Positions 9,155 to 18,797 are shown, counted from the stretch's first letter. The stretch: 64,000 nucleotides of DNA from Vibrio kanaloae (GCF_024347535.1 NZ_AP025497.1:1612001-1676000); one strand, 5' to 3'. The notes: generated by a model not told the origin, from the sequence alone. Numbers and translations are program-made.

Positions 9155-10105
9155 TTAACCTTTCGAAAGGTTAGGGTCTAATGGGCTCACGTAACCAGAC
9201 GGTTTAAGAGCAAGCACGTCACAATTAATCTTGTCGATCACATGTTCCGCAGTATTACCAATAAACACAGCAGACAAACCGGTACGGCCCGTAGTACCAA
9301 GAATCACCATCGCAGCGTTATTTTCAGAAGCTACACGAGGAATAACATCTTCAGGCAAGCCTTGCTCAACCACGGTTTGTTCTTCACACATACCGTGCTT
9401 CTGACGCAATGCTTTCATTGCCGTTAAGTGATGGCCACGAACTGCGTCGGTATAAGATGTTGGATCAAACTCTGGCAATTCAATTGTTATATTCGCCGGT
9501 GTCACAGGGTAAGCATTAACCAAGAACGGTTCTGCATCCAAGCGGCCGGTGATCTCCAGTAATCTATCAACCATCGTATCGTTGAGCTCTAAGTGAGCTT
9601 CTGTCTCTGAGCCTACGTGAACTGAAGCAAAGATCTTCGCATCATCAGGCCAGAAGTCATTTTTAACCAGCAGCACAGGGCTAGGGCATTTTCTAAGTAG
9701 GTGCCAGTCAGTAGGAGTGAAAATAACAGATTCTAAAGTATCGTGCTTGCGCGTACCTTTGATTAAGATATCGTGGTCACAACTGTATACTTCTGCAATG
9801 ATCGCCTCGTACGGGCGGTTGTGCCACACGACTTTAACGTTGAATTCAATGAAATCATCAAGGTAAGGTTCTGCTACTTTATTCATCCAGATCTCACGTT
9901 GATGAATAACTCCTCTGCGCATTGCGTCTCTTTCGTCGACAGAGAGCATCGATGTCATCTCATACGAGAAATCATAGATCGACAAAAAGAAAGTGATATG
10001 GCTTGTTGAGGTGCTTTTCTTCGCAAGTTGGATAGCACGAACTAGAGCAGGTTGCTCATCGTGATTAATGTCAGCGACAACTAAAATTTTGTTATAGATA
10101 CTCAT
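9155..10105 (-). CDS. uspE: Universal stress protein UspE
   Basis: This 316-residue cytoplasmic protein has two tandem Usp domains (about 1-150 and 155-305). The first begins YNKILVVADI. The second ends with the nucleotide-binding pattern GTTGRTGLSAVFIGNTAEHV and DVLALKP. UspE proteins are tied to stress survival and cell aggregation. It sits next to fnr, an order shared with E. coli and V. cholerae. The two minus-strand genes are 132 bp apart with a terminator-like hairpin after fnr, so uspE probably has its own promoter. Confidence 0.96.
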   Translation of the reverse strand: MSIYNKILVVADINHDEQPALVRAIQLAKKSTSTSHITFFLSIYDFSYEMTSMLSVDERDAMRRGVIHQREIWMNKVAEPYLDDFIEFNVKVVWHNRPYEAIIAEVYSCDHDILIKGTRKHDTLESVIFTPTDWHLLRKCPSPVLLVKNDFWPDDAKIFASVHVGSETEAHLELNDTMVDRLLEITGRLDAEPFLVNAYPVTPANITIELPEFDPTSYTDAVRGHHLTAMKALRQKHGMCEEQTVVEQGLPEDVIPRVASENNAAMVILGTTGRTGLSAVFIGNTAEHVIDKINCDVLALKPSGYVSPLDPNLSKG

Positions 10106-10196
10106 AACTAAGCCTACTTTTCAGAACGAATATATAAATAATGTAGCGTAGTTATAGAGAGATGAAGAGAAATATAAGAGGTTTTAAGGGAGAAAT

Positions 10197-10226
10197 ATGA
10201 TGTAGCTCATTATTAGGCTACATCAT
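10197..10226 (-). terminator. Hairpin after fnr
   Basis: A 10-bp perfect stem (ATGATGTAGC / GCTACATCAT, 10-nt loop) begins 12 bp past the fnr stop. Its minus-strand T-run is weak (ATATTTCT), so it may be only a partial terminator or an mRNA-end stabiliser. Confidence 0.5.
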
Positions 10227-10237
10227 TGATATCTAGA

Positions 10238-10984
10238 CTATTCTTTTGAAACACCAGCGAGTTCCATCAACGTATCATGATCTTCGATAGTGATGTATTT
10301 TCCTTTAACACTCAAGATGTCAGCTTTTTGGAAACGCCCCAAAAGGCGACTAATCGTCTCGACAGTTAGACCTAGGTAGTTACCAATGTCGCCGCGAGTC
10401 ATAGTTAAACGGAACTCTCTAGGGCTAAAGCCGCGTTGAGAGAACCGAGTAGAAAGATTGTAAAGGAATGCTGCAAGACGCTCTTCCGCATTCTTTTTAG
10501 AGAGAAGCAGAATCATTTCTTGGTCACCTTTAATCTCATTACTCATCAGGCGCATAATTTGCTGACGCAATTTAGGCATTTTCCCCGATAAATCATCAAG
10601 AATTTCGTATGGGATTTCACATACCATAGACGTTTCTAGTGCTTGAGCGAAACTAGGGTGTAGATCACCTGTAATCGCATCGAAGCCAACAAGGTCACCA
10701 GCTAAGTGGAACGCAGTAATCTGCTCATCACCTTGCTCGGTAATCGTATAGCTCTTGATCGTTCCAGAGCGAATAGCATACAGAGATTTAAGCTCGTCAC
10801 CGGCTTTAAATAGCTCTTGGCCTTTTTGAATAGGCTTTTTTCTTTCAATGATCTGATCAAGTTGATCGAGTTCAGATTCATTCAAAGTAAATGGAATACA
10901 GAGCTGGCTAATACTACAATCCTGGCAATGGATTGCACAACCACCAGACTGAACACGTTTCGTCGCAGGCTTTTCAGAAATCAT
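10238..10984 (-). CDS. fnr: Oxygen-sensing regulator FNR
   Basis: This 248-residue CRP/FNR-family regulator senses oxygen through a [4Fe-4S] cluster. All four cluster ligands are present: C20, C23 and C29 in the N-terminal segment (C16 is extra) and C122. A cyclic-nucleotide-like beta-roll follows, then a dimer helix, then a helix-turn-helix with E209, S212 and R213 (VETISR), the residues that read TTGAT half-sites in E. coli FNR. It lies directly beside the cbb3 oxidase cluster, a classic FNR-linked locus. An FNR-type box in its own promoter (11001-11014) suggests autoregulation. Confidence 0.98.
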   Translation of the reverse strand: MISEKPATKRVQSGGCAIHCQDCSISQLCIPFTLNESELDQLDQIIERKKPIQKGQELFKAGDELKSLYAIRSGTIKSYTITEQGDEQITAFHLAGDLVGFDAITGDLHPSFAQALETSMVCEIPYEILDDLSGKMPKLRQQIMRLMSNEIKGDQEMILLLSKKNAEERLAAFLYNLSTRFSQRGFSPREFRLTMTRGDIGNYLGLTVETISRLLGRFQKADILSVKGKYITIEDHDTLMELAGVSKE

Positions 10985-11000
10985 AACAATCTTTCACTAT

Positions 11001-11014
11001 TTGACATACATCAA
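11001..11014. promoter_or_regulatory. FNR box in the fnr promoter
   Basis: TTGACATACATCAA matches the FNR/ANR consensus TTGAT-N4-ATCAA at nine of ten defined positions. It lies 17 bp upstream of the fnr start codon, close to or downstream of the expected transcription start, which suits autorepression as described for E. coli fnr. Confidence 0.72.
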
Positions 11015-11070
11015 TATTTTAGCATTCCTTAATCCTAAAGGGTAGTAAAAAAACCGGGTTTAAAGAATAG

Positions 11071-11748
11071 CTATACGGTATAAATAATAAGGTGTAGAGC
11101 CATATATCCAGTATAAAAGCCGTAAATTAGGATTAAAATTGCGCCTAACTGGCGAAATAAATCAACTTGTTGCAGTTTCTTGAAGAAATTAGCCCCCATA
11201 CCAACGGTTAACATTGCTGGAAGGGTCCCTAAACCGAAGGCTAGCATGATTCCTGCTCCGTCATACCAGCTTCCAGATACCGCTGCCCACGTAAGCATTG
11301 AATAAACAAGGCCACATGGGAGCCAACCCCAGATGAAACCAAATGGTAAAGCATGGATGGGGTGCTTCAATGGCAGAAATGATTGACCTACAGGTGATAT
11401 ATAACGCCATAGCTTCTGCCCGACTTTTTCAAAAAACAACAATCCAAACCACCATTTTCCAATGTACAACCCTAAGATGATCATAAAGGCGGCAGCAAAC
11501 AGACGAAGCCAACCAAGCAAAGCATTGAAATCGCTTAGTTGAGCAATCGAAGAAATTGCACCGCCAATCACGCCACCAATTACGGCATAGCTTAATAGGC
11601 GTCCAAGGTTATACAGGAGGGGAGTAATAGGGGAAGGTTTAGTGTTGCCAATAGAAAGAAGCGAAGCGATGCCACCACACATTCCCATGCAATGACCTGA
11701 GCCTATCAATCCAACAACAAAAGCGCCGATCCAATCAGGTGTCATCAT
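11071..11748 (-). CDS. TauE/SafE-like (COG2836) membrane protein of the cco locus
   Basis: This 225-residue polytopic inner-membrane protein has about six helices and resembles the UreH/DsbD-type transmembrane domain family often labelled sulfite exporter TauE/SafE. A Cys/His cluster at residues 19-24 (GHCMGMC) lies in the first helix and could bind a metal. It overlaps ccoS by 14 nt and ends the ccoH-I-S group, a position seen in many gammaproteobacterial cbb3 loci. This suggests help with copper or heme delivery for oxidase assembly. Sulfite export itself is not supported by anything here. Confidence 0.88.
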   Translation of the reverse strand: MMTPDWIGAFVVGLIGSGHCMGMCGGIASLLSIGNTKPSPITPLLYNLGRLLSYAVIGGVIGGAISSIAQLSDFNALLGWLRLFAAAFMIILGLYIGKWWFGLLFFEKVGQKLWRYISPVGQSFLPLKHPIHALPFGFIWGWLPCGLVYSMLTWAAVSGSWYDGAGIMLAFGLGTLPAMLTVGMGANFFKKLQQVDLFRQLGAILILIYGFYTGYMALHLIIYTV

Positions 11749-12007
11749 TCTTTTTTTCTAAACTAGTTTGGTTTTCTACGCTAACGTAGTTTTCTCTAGA
11801 GGCAGGGGCGCTCATCTCGGCTTTCTTGTCCGCAGCTGGTTTGTTGTCAGAGTTATGGTTAGCATGGCTGTCTTCATCGAATAGAATACTATGGCCTTGA
11901 CGTTCAAGATCTTCAAACTGCTCGCTCTTTACTGCCCAAAGAAAGATTCCGACTGCGATGCACACAAGTACGATCGCTATTGGAATGAGGATGTATAAAC
12001 TTTCCAT
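11735..12007 (-). CDS. ccoS: cbb3 oxidase assembly protein CcoS
   Basis: This 90-residue protein has a single N-terminal membrane helix (about 5-25, ILIPIAIVLVCIAVGIFLWA) followed by the CcoS hallmark segment KSEQFEDLERQGHSILFDED. The rest of the tail is polar and low in complexity. CcoS is needed to insert heme and copper into the CcoN subunit. It is coupled to ccoI by a TAATG junction (1-nt overlap) and overlaps the next gene by 14 nt. The tail is longer than in typical CcoS proteins. Confidence 0.95.
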   Translation of the reverse strand: MESLYILIPIAIVLVCIAVGIFLWAVKSEQFEDLERQGHSILFDEDSHANHNSDNKPAADKKAEMSAPASRENYVSVENQTSLEKKNDDT

Positions 12008-14379
12008 TATTTCCCTTGCTCTTTTAAAAGCCTTAACGAGTTAGACACAACTATAATAGAGCTAGCCGACATGCCGACGACGGCAATGTAAGGAGCAACT
12101 AAACCAGACACTGCTAGAGGAAGGATAAGCAAGTTATACCCCAATGACCACGCCAAGTTTTCACGGATTATCTTACGCGTTTTTAGCGCTAATGTACGTG
12201 ATTTAAGTAATCTATCGAGATTATCACCCAATAGCACCATATCCGCTGAGGCTTTCGCTACATCTGTACCTCCCCCCATTGCAACCGAAAGGTGCGCACC
12301 TGCAAGTATAGGCGCATCGTTAATACCATCACCAACCATCATGGTAATGTCACTTGCATCTCGAGAGTTCAGGTAGGCAAGTTTATCTTCAGGTTTCGCG
12401 TTAGCAACAATGTCTGTAATGCCGATCTCTTCAGCAACAGGCTTCGCGTTAATCAAAGAATCGCCAGTCAGCAGAGTCGTTTTGATTCCCGCTTCTTTAA
12501 ATTGCTTAATAAACTCGATGCTTTCTTTGCGAATGGGATCTTCATAAGTGAACGTCGCGATATGACGCCCCGCCATTGACAAATAAATACCGTTACTTTC
12601 CGATGGTTGAGCTTCACCTAGAATGAATTCACTACTACCAATCGCCACTTCTTGGCCATTCCACTCACCAGTGATGCCTGAACCAATCACGTTATTGACT
12701 GACTCTACTTCGATATCATCAGAAAGATGAGTCTTGAACGCTTTAGCTATAGGGTGATTAGCGTGTTGTTCTAGGCTTGAAGCAATTTGTAAACATGTCT
12801 CTCTATTAAGGTCTGAAAAGGTGTCTACTTGGCTGATGCGAATATCCCCCTCAGTCAAGGTACCTGTTTTATCAATGATTAAGTGGTTAACTTTACACAG
12901 AGTTTCGAATACGTGCCCTTTACGCAGCAAAATACCAAAGTTCCCCATACAAGAGGTTGAACAGGTAATTGCCGTTGGTGTTGCAAGTGATAAAGCACAT
13001 GGACACGTTGCAACGAGTACTGAAAGCATGATCCAAAACGCGTCTTCTGGACTTGTTTGATGCCAATAGAACCAGGTGCCGAATGAAATAACTAAGATAA
13101 TTGCCACAAAGTACCGTGCGACCACATCAGCGATTTCCGCGATGCGAGGCTTAGACAACTGCGCTTCATCTTGCAGACGAACGATATTAGAAATCACCGA
13201 ATCGGCCTTAGATGCCATCACCTCTAATTCAAACGATTCATCACCATTCAGTGTGCCAGCAAAGACGGCATCGCCTTCGTTCTTAACCACATGAATAGAT
13301 TCGCCAGTCAGCATTGACTCATCGATGTGAATTCTGCCAGACAATACTCTGCCATCAGCAGGAATATGTTCGCCCGGTAGAACACGAATCCGATCGCCAA
13401 CCTTCAAGGTTTTCACCGGAACTTGATCGCCATCTAACGTTGTCGCCATAGCAGGAACGAGCTTAAGCAGGTTACCACTAGCAGCTGCTGCTTTACGACG
13501 AGCGCGCATTTCAAGGAAGCGACCAAGTAGAAGGAAGAAGGTAAACATTGAGATTGATTCAAAGAATACTTCGCCTTGTTCTGTAACTGTTGCCACTACA
13601 CTCGCAACATAAGCAAATAGCAGAGCAATCGACACAGGCACATCCATGCCTAGCATTCGGCCTTTAATGCTTCGCCACGCATTAATATAGAAAGGTAGCG
13701 CTGAGTAGAGCAGGACAGGGGTTGCGAAGATCAAACTAACCCAGCGGAAGTAACTCTTGAATTCCGGCTCTAGGCTACCAAACACTTCAAGATAAAGTGC
13801 CACAGCCAACATCATGACTTGCATGGTCGCCAAACCAGCAACACCAAGACGATAGAGGTAGTTTTTCATCGAGCGATGATAGGCGGCTTCTTGTTGATCG
13901 GCTTCAAAAGGTGCAGCCTTGTAACCTAGTGTATGGATTGCTGATAACAACTCGCTAAGTTTCACTTGCGTATTATCCCAACTAAGCAGGGCACGGTTAG
14001 TGGTGGTATTAACACGAATGCTACCGACCCCGGACTTTGAAGAAACTTGCTTTTCAATAAGCCATGCACAGGCTGCACAAGAGACGCCTTCAAGTGACAA
14101 TGTCACTTCAGAGGCGTTTTCAGAGCTACGAACGAACTCTAGTTGGACATCTTCATTATCATAATGGCTGAGAGCCAGAAGTTGCTCTGGTACTAGATCA
14201 GCTTTTTCAGCTGGAGCGGTGCGATATTGGTAGTAAGAAACCAAACCGCTATCAACGATTGTTTGGGCTACGGTTTCGCAGCCCGGACAACACATCTTTC
14301 GAGTCGCTCCTAAGATCTCTACTTTAAAATCCGTTTCCGCTGGTACATCTTCACCGCAGTGATAACAGGATTCACACAT
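12007..14379 (-). CDS. ccoI: Copper-transporting P1B-type ATPase CcoI (FixI)
   Basis: This 790-residue heavy-metal ATPase supplies copper for cbb3 oxidase maturation. An N-terminal cysteine-rich segment (C2, C5, C8, C30, C31, C34) precedes a heavy-metal-associated domain with the binding motif CAAC at 101-104. The core has the TGE actuator motif at 358-360, the membrane metal site CPC at 459-461, the phosphorylated aspartate D503 in DKTGT and the hinge GDGINDAP. It starts 6 nt after ccoH and couples to ccoS by TAATG. A perfect matS-type sequence lies inside the coding region at 14094-14106. Confidence 0.97.
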   Translation of the reverse strand: MCESCYHCGEDVPAETDFKVEILGATRKMCCPGCETVAQTIVDSGLVSYYQYRTAPAEKADLVPEQLLALSHYDNEDVQLEFVRSSENASEVTLSLEGVSCAACAWLIEKQVSSKSGVGSIRVNTTTNRALLSWDNTQVKLSELLSAIHTLGYKAAPFEADQQEAAYHRSMKNYLYRLGVAGLATMQVMMLAVALYLEVFGSLEPEFKSYFRWVSLIFATPVLLYSALPFYINAWRSIKGRMLGMDVPVSIALLFAYVASVVATVTEQGEVFFESISMFTFFLLLGRFLEMRARRKAAAASGNLLKLVPAMATTLDGDQVPVKTLKVGDRIRVLPGEHIPADGRVLSGRIHIDESMLTGESIHVVKNEGDAVFAGTLNGDESFELEVMASKADSVISNIVRLQDEAQLSKPRIAEIADVVARYFVAIILVISFGTWFYWHQTSPEDAFWIMLSVLVATCPCALSLATPTAITCSTSCMGNFGILLRKGHVFETLCKVNHLIIDKTGTLTEGDIRISQVDTFSDLNRETCLQIASSLEQHANHPIAKAFKTHLSDDIEVESVNNVIGSGITGEWNGQEVAIGSSEFILGEAQPSESNGIYLSMAGRHIATFTYEDPIRKESIEFIKQFKEAGIKTTLLTGDSLINAKPVAEEIGITDIVANAKPEDKLAYLNSRDASDITMMVGDGINDAPILAGAHLSVAMGGGTDVAKASADMVLLGDNLDRLLKSRTLALKTRKIIRENLAWSLGYNLLILPLAVSGLVAPYIAVVGMSASSIIVVSNSLRLLKEQGK
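14094..14106. other. matS site (MatP-binding sequence), perfect match
   Basis: GTGACAATGTCAC matches the E. coli/Vibrio matS consensus GTGACRNYGTCAC at every position. It sits within the ccoI coding region, 7.9 kb from dif1 and 12 kb from matP, where Ter-macrodomain sites are expected. Confidence 0.75.
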
Positions 14380-14385
14380 AAGCTT

Positions 14386-14865
14386 TTAGTTCGTTAGTTG
14401 AGTAGAAGTTTCAATAGGGAAGTTCATGCGACCTTGCACTAACCATTCAGAGTTATGTGGAGAAAGCTCGATAAACCATGGACCTTGCATTTCGTGGTCT
14501 AGAGTCAACGTGTAATTGCCGCTCGCATCAGCGGTAAGCAACTGAGTGAAATCACGGTCAGGCAGTGTTCTGTGAACGAACATTGCGTTAATAGCAGGGA
14601 AGTGATCAAGTTTGCCTTTATTTAGAGTAATGATAACAGAGTTACCTTTCTCATTAATTGAAGCCGAGAGACCAAGTTCTTTAGCGATGTTTACTTTCGA
14701 AATATCGACATTAATGCCTTTTCCTTTTTTATAGTAATCCTCAGTCACCAAATCTACAGAGTTCTCTGTAAACACAATAACCGTCATGATGGTCCAAATA
14801 ACTACTGTCGCCGGCAACGCGATTAAGAACCACGGCCAAAACTGTTTATACCAAGGCTTTACCAT
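14386..14865 (-). CDS. ccoH: cbb3 oxidase accessory protein CcoH (FixH)
   Basis: This 159-residue FixH/CcoH-family protein has one N-terminal membrane helix (about 10-32) and a periplasmic domain of beta character ending in LSPHNSEWLVQGRMNFP. CcoH binds CcoP and stabilises the oxidase during assembly. It follows ccoP after 85 bp carrying a terminator-like hairpin, so expression of the assembly genes may be lower than that of the structural genes. Confidence 0.92.
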   Translation of the reverse strand: MVKPWYKQFWPWFLIALPATVVIWTIMTVIVFTENSVDLVTEDYYKKGKGINVDISKVNIAKELGLSASINEKGNSVIITLNKGKLDHFPAINAMFVHRTLPDRDFTQLLTADASGNYTLTLDHEMQGPWFIELSPHNSEWLVQGRMNFPIETSTQLTN

Positions 14866-14917
14866 AAAAAATATCTCAAAAAAGAATAAAAAGAAGGGGT
14901 TATAAAATAAAGGAAAG

Positions 14918-14940
14918 ACAGCCTCTTAAAAAGAGGCTGT
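14918..14940 (-). terminator. Hairpin between ccoP and ccoH
   Basis: A perfect 10-bp stem (ACAGCCTCTT / AAGAGGCTGT, 3-nt loop) lies 10 bp past the ccoP stop. The minus-strand tail after it is CTTTCCTTTATTTT, an interrupted T-run, so it could act as a leaky terminator that lowers ccoHIS expression or protects the ccoNOQP mRNA end. Confidence 0.6.
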
Positions 14941-14950
14941 TATTGAAATG

Positions 14951-15925
14951 TTACTTATTATCTGAGTTGCTTAAACTCCACACGTATGATGCAACAAGCT
15001 GAACTTTGTCTTCGCCTAGAATATCTTTCCAAGCAGGCATTACGCCAGAACGTCCGTTCATAACTGTTTCAGTGACATCAGCGCGAGAATCGCCGAACAA
15101 CCAATCGCGGTCTGTTAGGTCAGGCGCACCTACAGCAGGGTTACCCTTACCATCAGTACCGTGACACGCAGCACACACGACGAAACGTGCTTTACCAGCT
15201 TCTGCTTCACGTGCGTTCACACTACGTCCAGAAAGGCTAAGCGTGTAGCTAACCACTTCTTTAACGCCTTGCTCACCAAGTGCATCTTTCCAGCCTGGCA
15301 TTTGACCAACACGACCGTGCATGATCGTCGTCACAATAGCTTGTGGCTCACCGCCATATAGCCATGCGTCGTCAGTTAGGTTAGGAAAACCTTTCTGACC
15401 ACGAGCATCAGAGCCGTGACACTGAGAACAGTTTTGCAGGAACAAACGTTGACCCACTTTGATTGCGTCAGTATCTGATGCAATGTCAGGGACAGAACGT
15501 AGGCCGTTTTCGTCGTGAGCTAGCTTTTTAAACGCTTCACCAAAGTAGGTATTTGCATCATCAAGCTCTTTAGCGTATTCGTCTAACTGTTTGTTAGCTT
15601 GAGCTGCAGCGATTGCAGAGCGAGACTCTTCTACGCTACGAACTGTTTGATTTGAACTCGTCCAACCTAGTAGACCTTTAAAGTTACCAAGGCCAGGGTA
15701 TAGAGCAAGATAAACAGCTGCAAACACAATTGTGCTAACGAAAAGGTACGTCCACCATTTAGGTAGTGGGTTATTGAGCTCACGAATACCGTCGTATTCA
15801 TGGCCCATATCATGACCCTCTTCTACGCCTGTTTTATCTTTAAAACACCAACGAAGTAAGACCGCACAACCAATTAGGGTACCAATCGTAATCGCACTAA
15901 CCCAGATACTCCAGAATGTACTCAT
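14951..15925 (-). CDS. ccoP: cbb3-type cytochrome c oxidase diheme subunit CcoP
   Basis: This 324-residue subunit passes electrons from cytochrome c into the cbb3 oxidase. It has two membrane helices (about 8-28 and 58-78) and two periplasmic cytochrome c domains. The heme motifs are C166-S-Q-C169-H170 and C251-A-A-C254-H255, each followed by a GQMPGW or GVMPAW segment carrying the axial methionine. Two helices rather than one is the arrangement in many gammaproteobacteria. It is coupled to ccoQ by a TAATG overlap and is the last of the structural genes. Confidence 0.98.
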   Translation of the reverse strand: MSTFWSIWVSAITIGTLIGCAVLLRWCFKDKTGVEEGHDMGHEYDGIRELNNPLPKWWTYLFVSTIVFAAVYLALYPGLGNFKGLLGWTSSNQTVRSVEESRSAIAAAQANKQLDEYAKELDDANTYFGEAFKKLAHDENGLRSVPDIASDTDAIKVGQRLFLQNCSQCHGSDARGQKGFPNLTDDAWLYGGEPQAIVTTIMHGRVGQMPGWKDALGEQGVKEVVSYTLSLSGRSVNAREAEAGKARFVVCAACHGTDGKGNPAVGAPDLTDRDWLFGDSRADVTETVMNGRSGVMPAWKDILGEDKVQLVASYVWSLSNSDNK

Positions 15926-16101
15926 TACTTTGTCACTCCTTCATTTTTAGAACTTGTTGCTGGCTCGTCGTCAGCAAACACTAGGTTCGCATCTTCGTCG
16001 AAACGTGATTTACGTTTCTTGCCGTATGCCCACCAAACGATACCGATGAAGCAAGCAAAAACAGTCACAGTCCAAACACTTTGAAATGTAATAATGTCCA
16101 T
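15925..16101 (-). CDS. ccoQ: cbb3 oxidase small subunit CcoQ
   Basis: This 58-residue protein begins MDIITFQSVWTVTVFACFIG, continues with the rest of one membrane helix and WWAYGKKRKSRFDEDAN, the typical CcoQ pattern of helix followed by a basic then acidic cytoplasmic tail. CcoQ stabilises the CcoNO-CcoP complex. It starts 9 nt after ccoO ends and its TAA overlaps the ccoP ATG by one base. It is short enough to be missed by length-based gene finders. Confidence 0.95.
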   Translation of the reverse strand: MDIITFQSVWTVTVFACFIGIVWWAYGKKRKSRFDEDANLVFADDEPATSSKNEGVTK

Positions 16102-16110
16102 AATTATTCC

Positions 16111-16731
16111 TTATTTCATTGCGTGGCCAAGCGATTGAAGGTAAGCGATGATTGCATCCATCTCTGTTTTTCCTTCAACATCTTGTTTAGCATTAGCAAT
16201 TTGTTCGTCTGTGTAAGGAACACCAAATTGATTACGGAAGAGTTCAAGCTTCTGTTGAGTCAATTTGCCATCAAGTACATTCTCAGCAAGCCAAGGGAAA
16301 CCTGGCATGTTTGATTCAGGAACAAGTTCACGAGGATCTAGAAGGTGAACACGATGCCACTCATCAGAATAACGGTCACCAACACGTGCTAGATCAGGAC
16401 CAGTACGCTTAGAACCCCATAGGAATGGATGTTCCCAAACGCTTTCGCCAGCTACTGAGTAGTGGCCGTAACGTTCAGTTTCAGAGCGGAAAGGGCGAAT
16501 CATTTGGCTGTGACATACGTTACAACCTTCGCGGATATAGATATCACGACCTTCCATTTCCAGAGCAGAGTAAACTCGTAGGTTTTCTACAGGTTCTGTT
16601 GTCTGTTTTTGGAAAATAAGAGGTGTGATCTCTACTAAAGCACCAAAGCTGATAGCAATAACGATCAAGATCGCTAGTAAGCCAACGTTTTTCTCGACCA
16701 ACTCATGGCGATTATTTGAATTTGAGCTCAT
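16111..16731 (-). CDS. ccoO: cbb3-type cytochrome c oxidase monoheme subunit CcoO
   Basis: This 206-residue subunit has one membrane helix (about 15-38) and one cytochrome c site, C70-N-V-C73-H74 in [13 protein letters not shown]. The family segments [14 protein letters not shown] and SNMPGFPWL are present; the latter supplies the axial methionine. It follows ccoN by 11 nt in the ccoNOQP operon. Confidence 0.98.
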   Translation of the reverse strand: MSSNSNNRHELVEKNVGLLAILIVIAISFGALVEITPLIFQKQTTEPVENLRVYSALEMEGRDIYIREGCNVCHSQMIRPFRSETERYGHYSVAGESVWEHPFLWGSKRTGPDLARVGDRYSDEWHRVHLLDPRELVPESNMPGFPWLAENVLDGKLTQQKLELFRNQFGVPYTDEQIANAKQDVEGKTEMDAIIAYLQSLGHAMK

Positions 16732-16742
16732 TCTAAATCTCC

Positions 16743-18170
16743 TTAAGCCGGTTGAGGGATAGCTTTAAGGCTATCTTTAGGTGCTGAAACAGTTTTGTAC
16801 GTATTGTATGCCAGTAAGAACATACCAGATAGGAAGATGAAACCACCTAAGAAACGTACAAAGTAGAACGGGTAAGACGCTTCTACTGACTCTACAAAGC
16901 TGTAAGTCAACGTACCGTCAGAGTTAACTGCACGCCACATCAGACCTTGCATCACACCAGAGATCCACATCGCAACAATGTAGAAAACCGTACCAATCGT
17001 TGCTAACCAGAAGTGAACATTGATTAGAGATACAGAGTACATACGCTCTTGACCAAACAGTTTAGGAACTAAGTGGTAAACCGAACCGATAGAAACCATT
17101 GCAACCCAACCTAACGCACCAGAGTGAACGTGACCGATAGTCCAGTCCGTGTAGTGAGATAGTGCGTTAACCGTTTTGATTGCCATCATAGGGCCTTCGA
17201 AAGTCGACATGCCGTAGAATGATAGAGAAACGATTAGGAAACGTAGGATTGGGTCATAGCGAAGCTTATGCCAAGCACCTGATAGAGTCATAATACCGTT
17301 GATCATGCCCCCCCAAGAAGGAGCAAACAGAACCAAAGACATAACCATACCTAGAGACTGAGTCCAGTCGGGAAGTGCAGTGTAGTGTAGGTGGTGAGGA
17401 CCAGCCCAGATATACAGAGACACAAGAGCCCAGAAATGAACAATCGACAGACGGTAAGAATAAACAGGGCGACCAGCTTGTTTAGGAACGAAGTAGTACA
17501 TCATACCTAGGAAACCAGCTGTCAATAGGAAGCCTACCGCATTGTGTCCGTACCACCATTGTACCATTGCATCGATTGCGCCTGCATAAATCGAGTACGA
17601 TTTAAACGCAGATACAGGAACAGAAAGGCTGTTAACGATGTGCAACACGGCAACCGTGATGATGAAAGCTCCGAAGAACCAGTTTGCTACGTAAATATGC
17701 GATGTCTTACGCTTAATCATAGTTCCAAAGAACACGACCGCATAAGCTACCCACACAAGAGTAATAGCAATATCGATTGGCCATTCAAGTTCTGCGTATT
17801 CTTTACCAGAGGTCATACCTAACGGTAAAGTAATTGCAGCGGACAGGATAATCGCTTGCCAACCCCAAAAGGTAAAGGCTACGAGAGGGCCACCAAAGAG
17901 ACGCGTCTGACAGGTACGTTGTACAACATAATATGATGTTGCAAACAGCGCACTTGTACCGAACGCAAAAATAACCGCATTAGTATGCAGGGGACGTAAA
18001 CGACTGTACGTCAGCCACGGCGTATCAAAGTTTAGCTGTGGCCAAACTAATTGAGCGGCAATCAAAACACCAACGCCCATACCGACAATACCCCACAAAA
18101 TTGTAACGAGGGTAAATTGACGGACGACCGTATAGTTGTAGTTTTGTTCAAGCTGCTTTTCTTGGCTCAT
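16743..18170 (-). CDS. ccoN: cbb3-type cytochrome c oxidase catalytic subunit CcoN
   Basis: This 475-residue, roughly 12-helix subunit holds heme b, heme b3 and CuB and reduces oxygen at low oxygen tension. Histidine-bearing ligand regions are seen in [38 protein letters not shown] and [11 protein letters not shown]. The ATG at 18170 ([14 protein letters not shown]) is chosen because GGAAG lies 7 nt before it; the ATG 6 nt upstream would be almost on top of that site. First gene of the operon. I searched its upstream region for a TTGAT-N4-ATCAA box and found no good one. Confidence 0.98.
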   Translation of the reverse strand: MSQEKQLEQNYNYTVVRQFTLVTILWGIVGMGVGVLIAAQLVWPQLNFDTPWLTYSRLRPLHTNAVIFAFGTSALFATSYYVVQRTCQTRLFGGPLVAFTFWGWQAIILSAAITLPLGMTSGKEYAELEWPIDIAITLVWVAYAVVFFGTMIKRKTSHIYVANWFFGAFIITVAVLHIVNSLSVPVSAFKSYSIYAGAIDAMVQWWYGHNAVGFLLTAGFLGMMYYFVPKQAGRPVYSYRLSIVHFWALVSLYIWAGPHHLHYTALPDWTQSLGMVMSLVLFAPSWGGMINGIMTLSGAWHKLRYDPILRFLIVSLSFYGMSTFEGPMMAIKTVNALSHYTDWTIGHVHSGALGWVAMVSIGSVYHLVPKLFGQERMYSVSLINVHFWLATIGTVFYIVAMWISGVMQGLMWRAVNSDGTLTYSFVESVEASYPFYFVRFLGGFIFLSGMFLLAYNTYKTVSAPKDSLKAIPQPA

Positions 18171-18428
18171 TTGCATGCTTCCAATTTCTTATTTACTACA
18201 CTTTACTTCCAACACGACTCACGTCGTAATGCCACCCAAATTAGAAAAGGAAATTCAGCCTATTCATGACTTTATTTCCACTTGCTGATTTTAAAAAAAA
18301 GTGGCATTTTCAACGCGACACTATACTTGAATTAACAAATCAATGACAGAGTAGTAACCTTACGCATGGTCCGGAATTGGATTTTTCTTTAAAAACTTTG
18401 AACTTTGTAACAAGGAGTAAAGATTATA

Positions 18429-18797
18429 ATGGCAGCACAAAAGCTAACAAAAGGCAGACTTGTTCAAATTATCATCATATTGGTTGTTTTAATAGCTGCA
18501 TTTACTTGGAGAACAGTAACATACGTTAACGACGAAACAATAGACTGTATAATTTCAAAACCTTGTCAATTTGGTATTGAACAACATAATGTTTTAATTT
18601 CAGGTTATAGCAAGGGGTATTCAATCAAAACATCCGAAACTGGTAAATTCATCATTAATTATGATGGCAGCGGAACCTTAGAACCAAACGGGGGCTCTCA
18701 TTGGCTACTACAAACCAACGATGAAACTGCCTCAATAACGGTTACATTCCCACAACAGGTCAGTACGTATTCTGTAAATCTATCTAAAGCAAACTGA
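18429..18797 (+). CDS. Small membrane-anchored protein, unknown
   Basis: I do not recognise the family. The 122-residue product has a basic start (MAAQKLTKGRLVQ), one membrane helix (about 12-28) and a predicted periplasmic beta-rich domain of about 90 residues with two cysteines close together (DCIISKPCQFG), possibly a disulfide. AAGGAG lies about 12 nt before the ATG. It is divergent from ccoN, a place also filled by a small hypothetical gene in V. cholerae as I recall, so a link to the oxidase is possible but unproven. Confidence 0.8.
   Translation: MAAQKLTKGRLVQIIIILVVLIAAFTWRTVTYVNDETIDCIISKPCQFGIEQHNVLISGYSKGYSIKTSETGKFIINYDGSGTLEPNGGSHWLLQTNDETASITVTFPQQVSTYSVNLSKAN

Noticed and set aside
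18171..18428. FNR box upstream of ccoN
   Set aside because: The nearest candidate (TTGAATTAACAAATCAA) has the wrong spacing between half-sites, so I do not list it.
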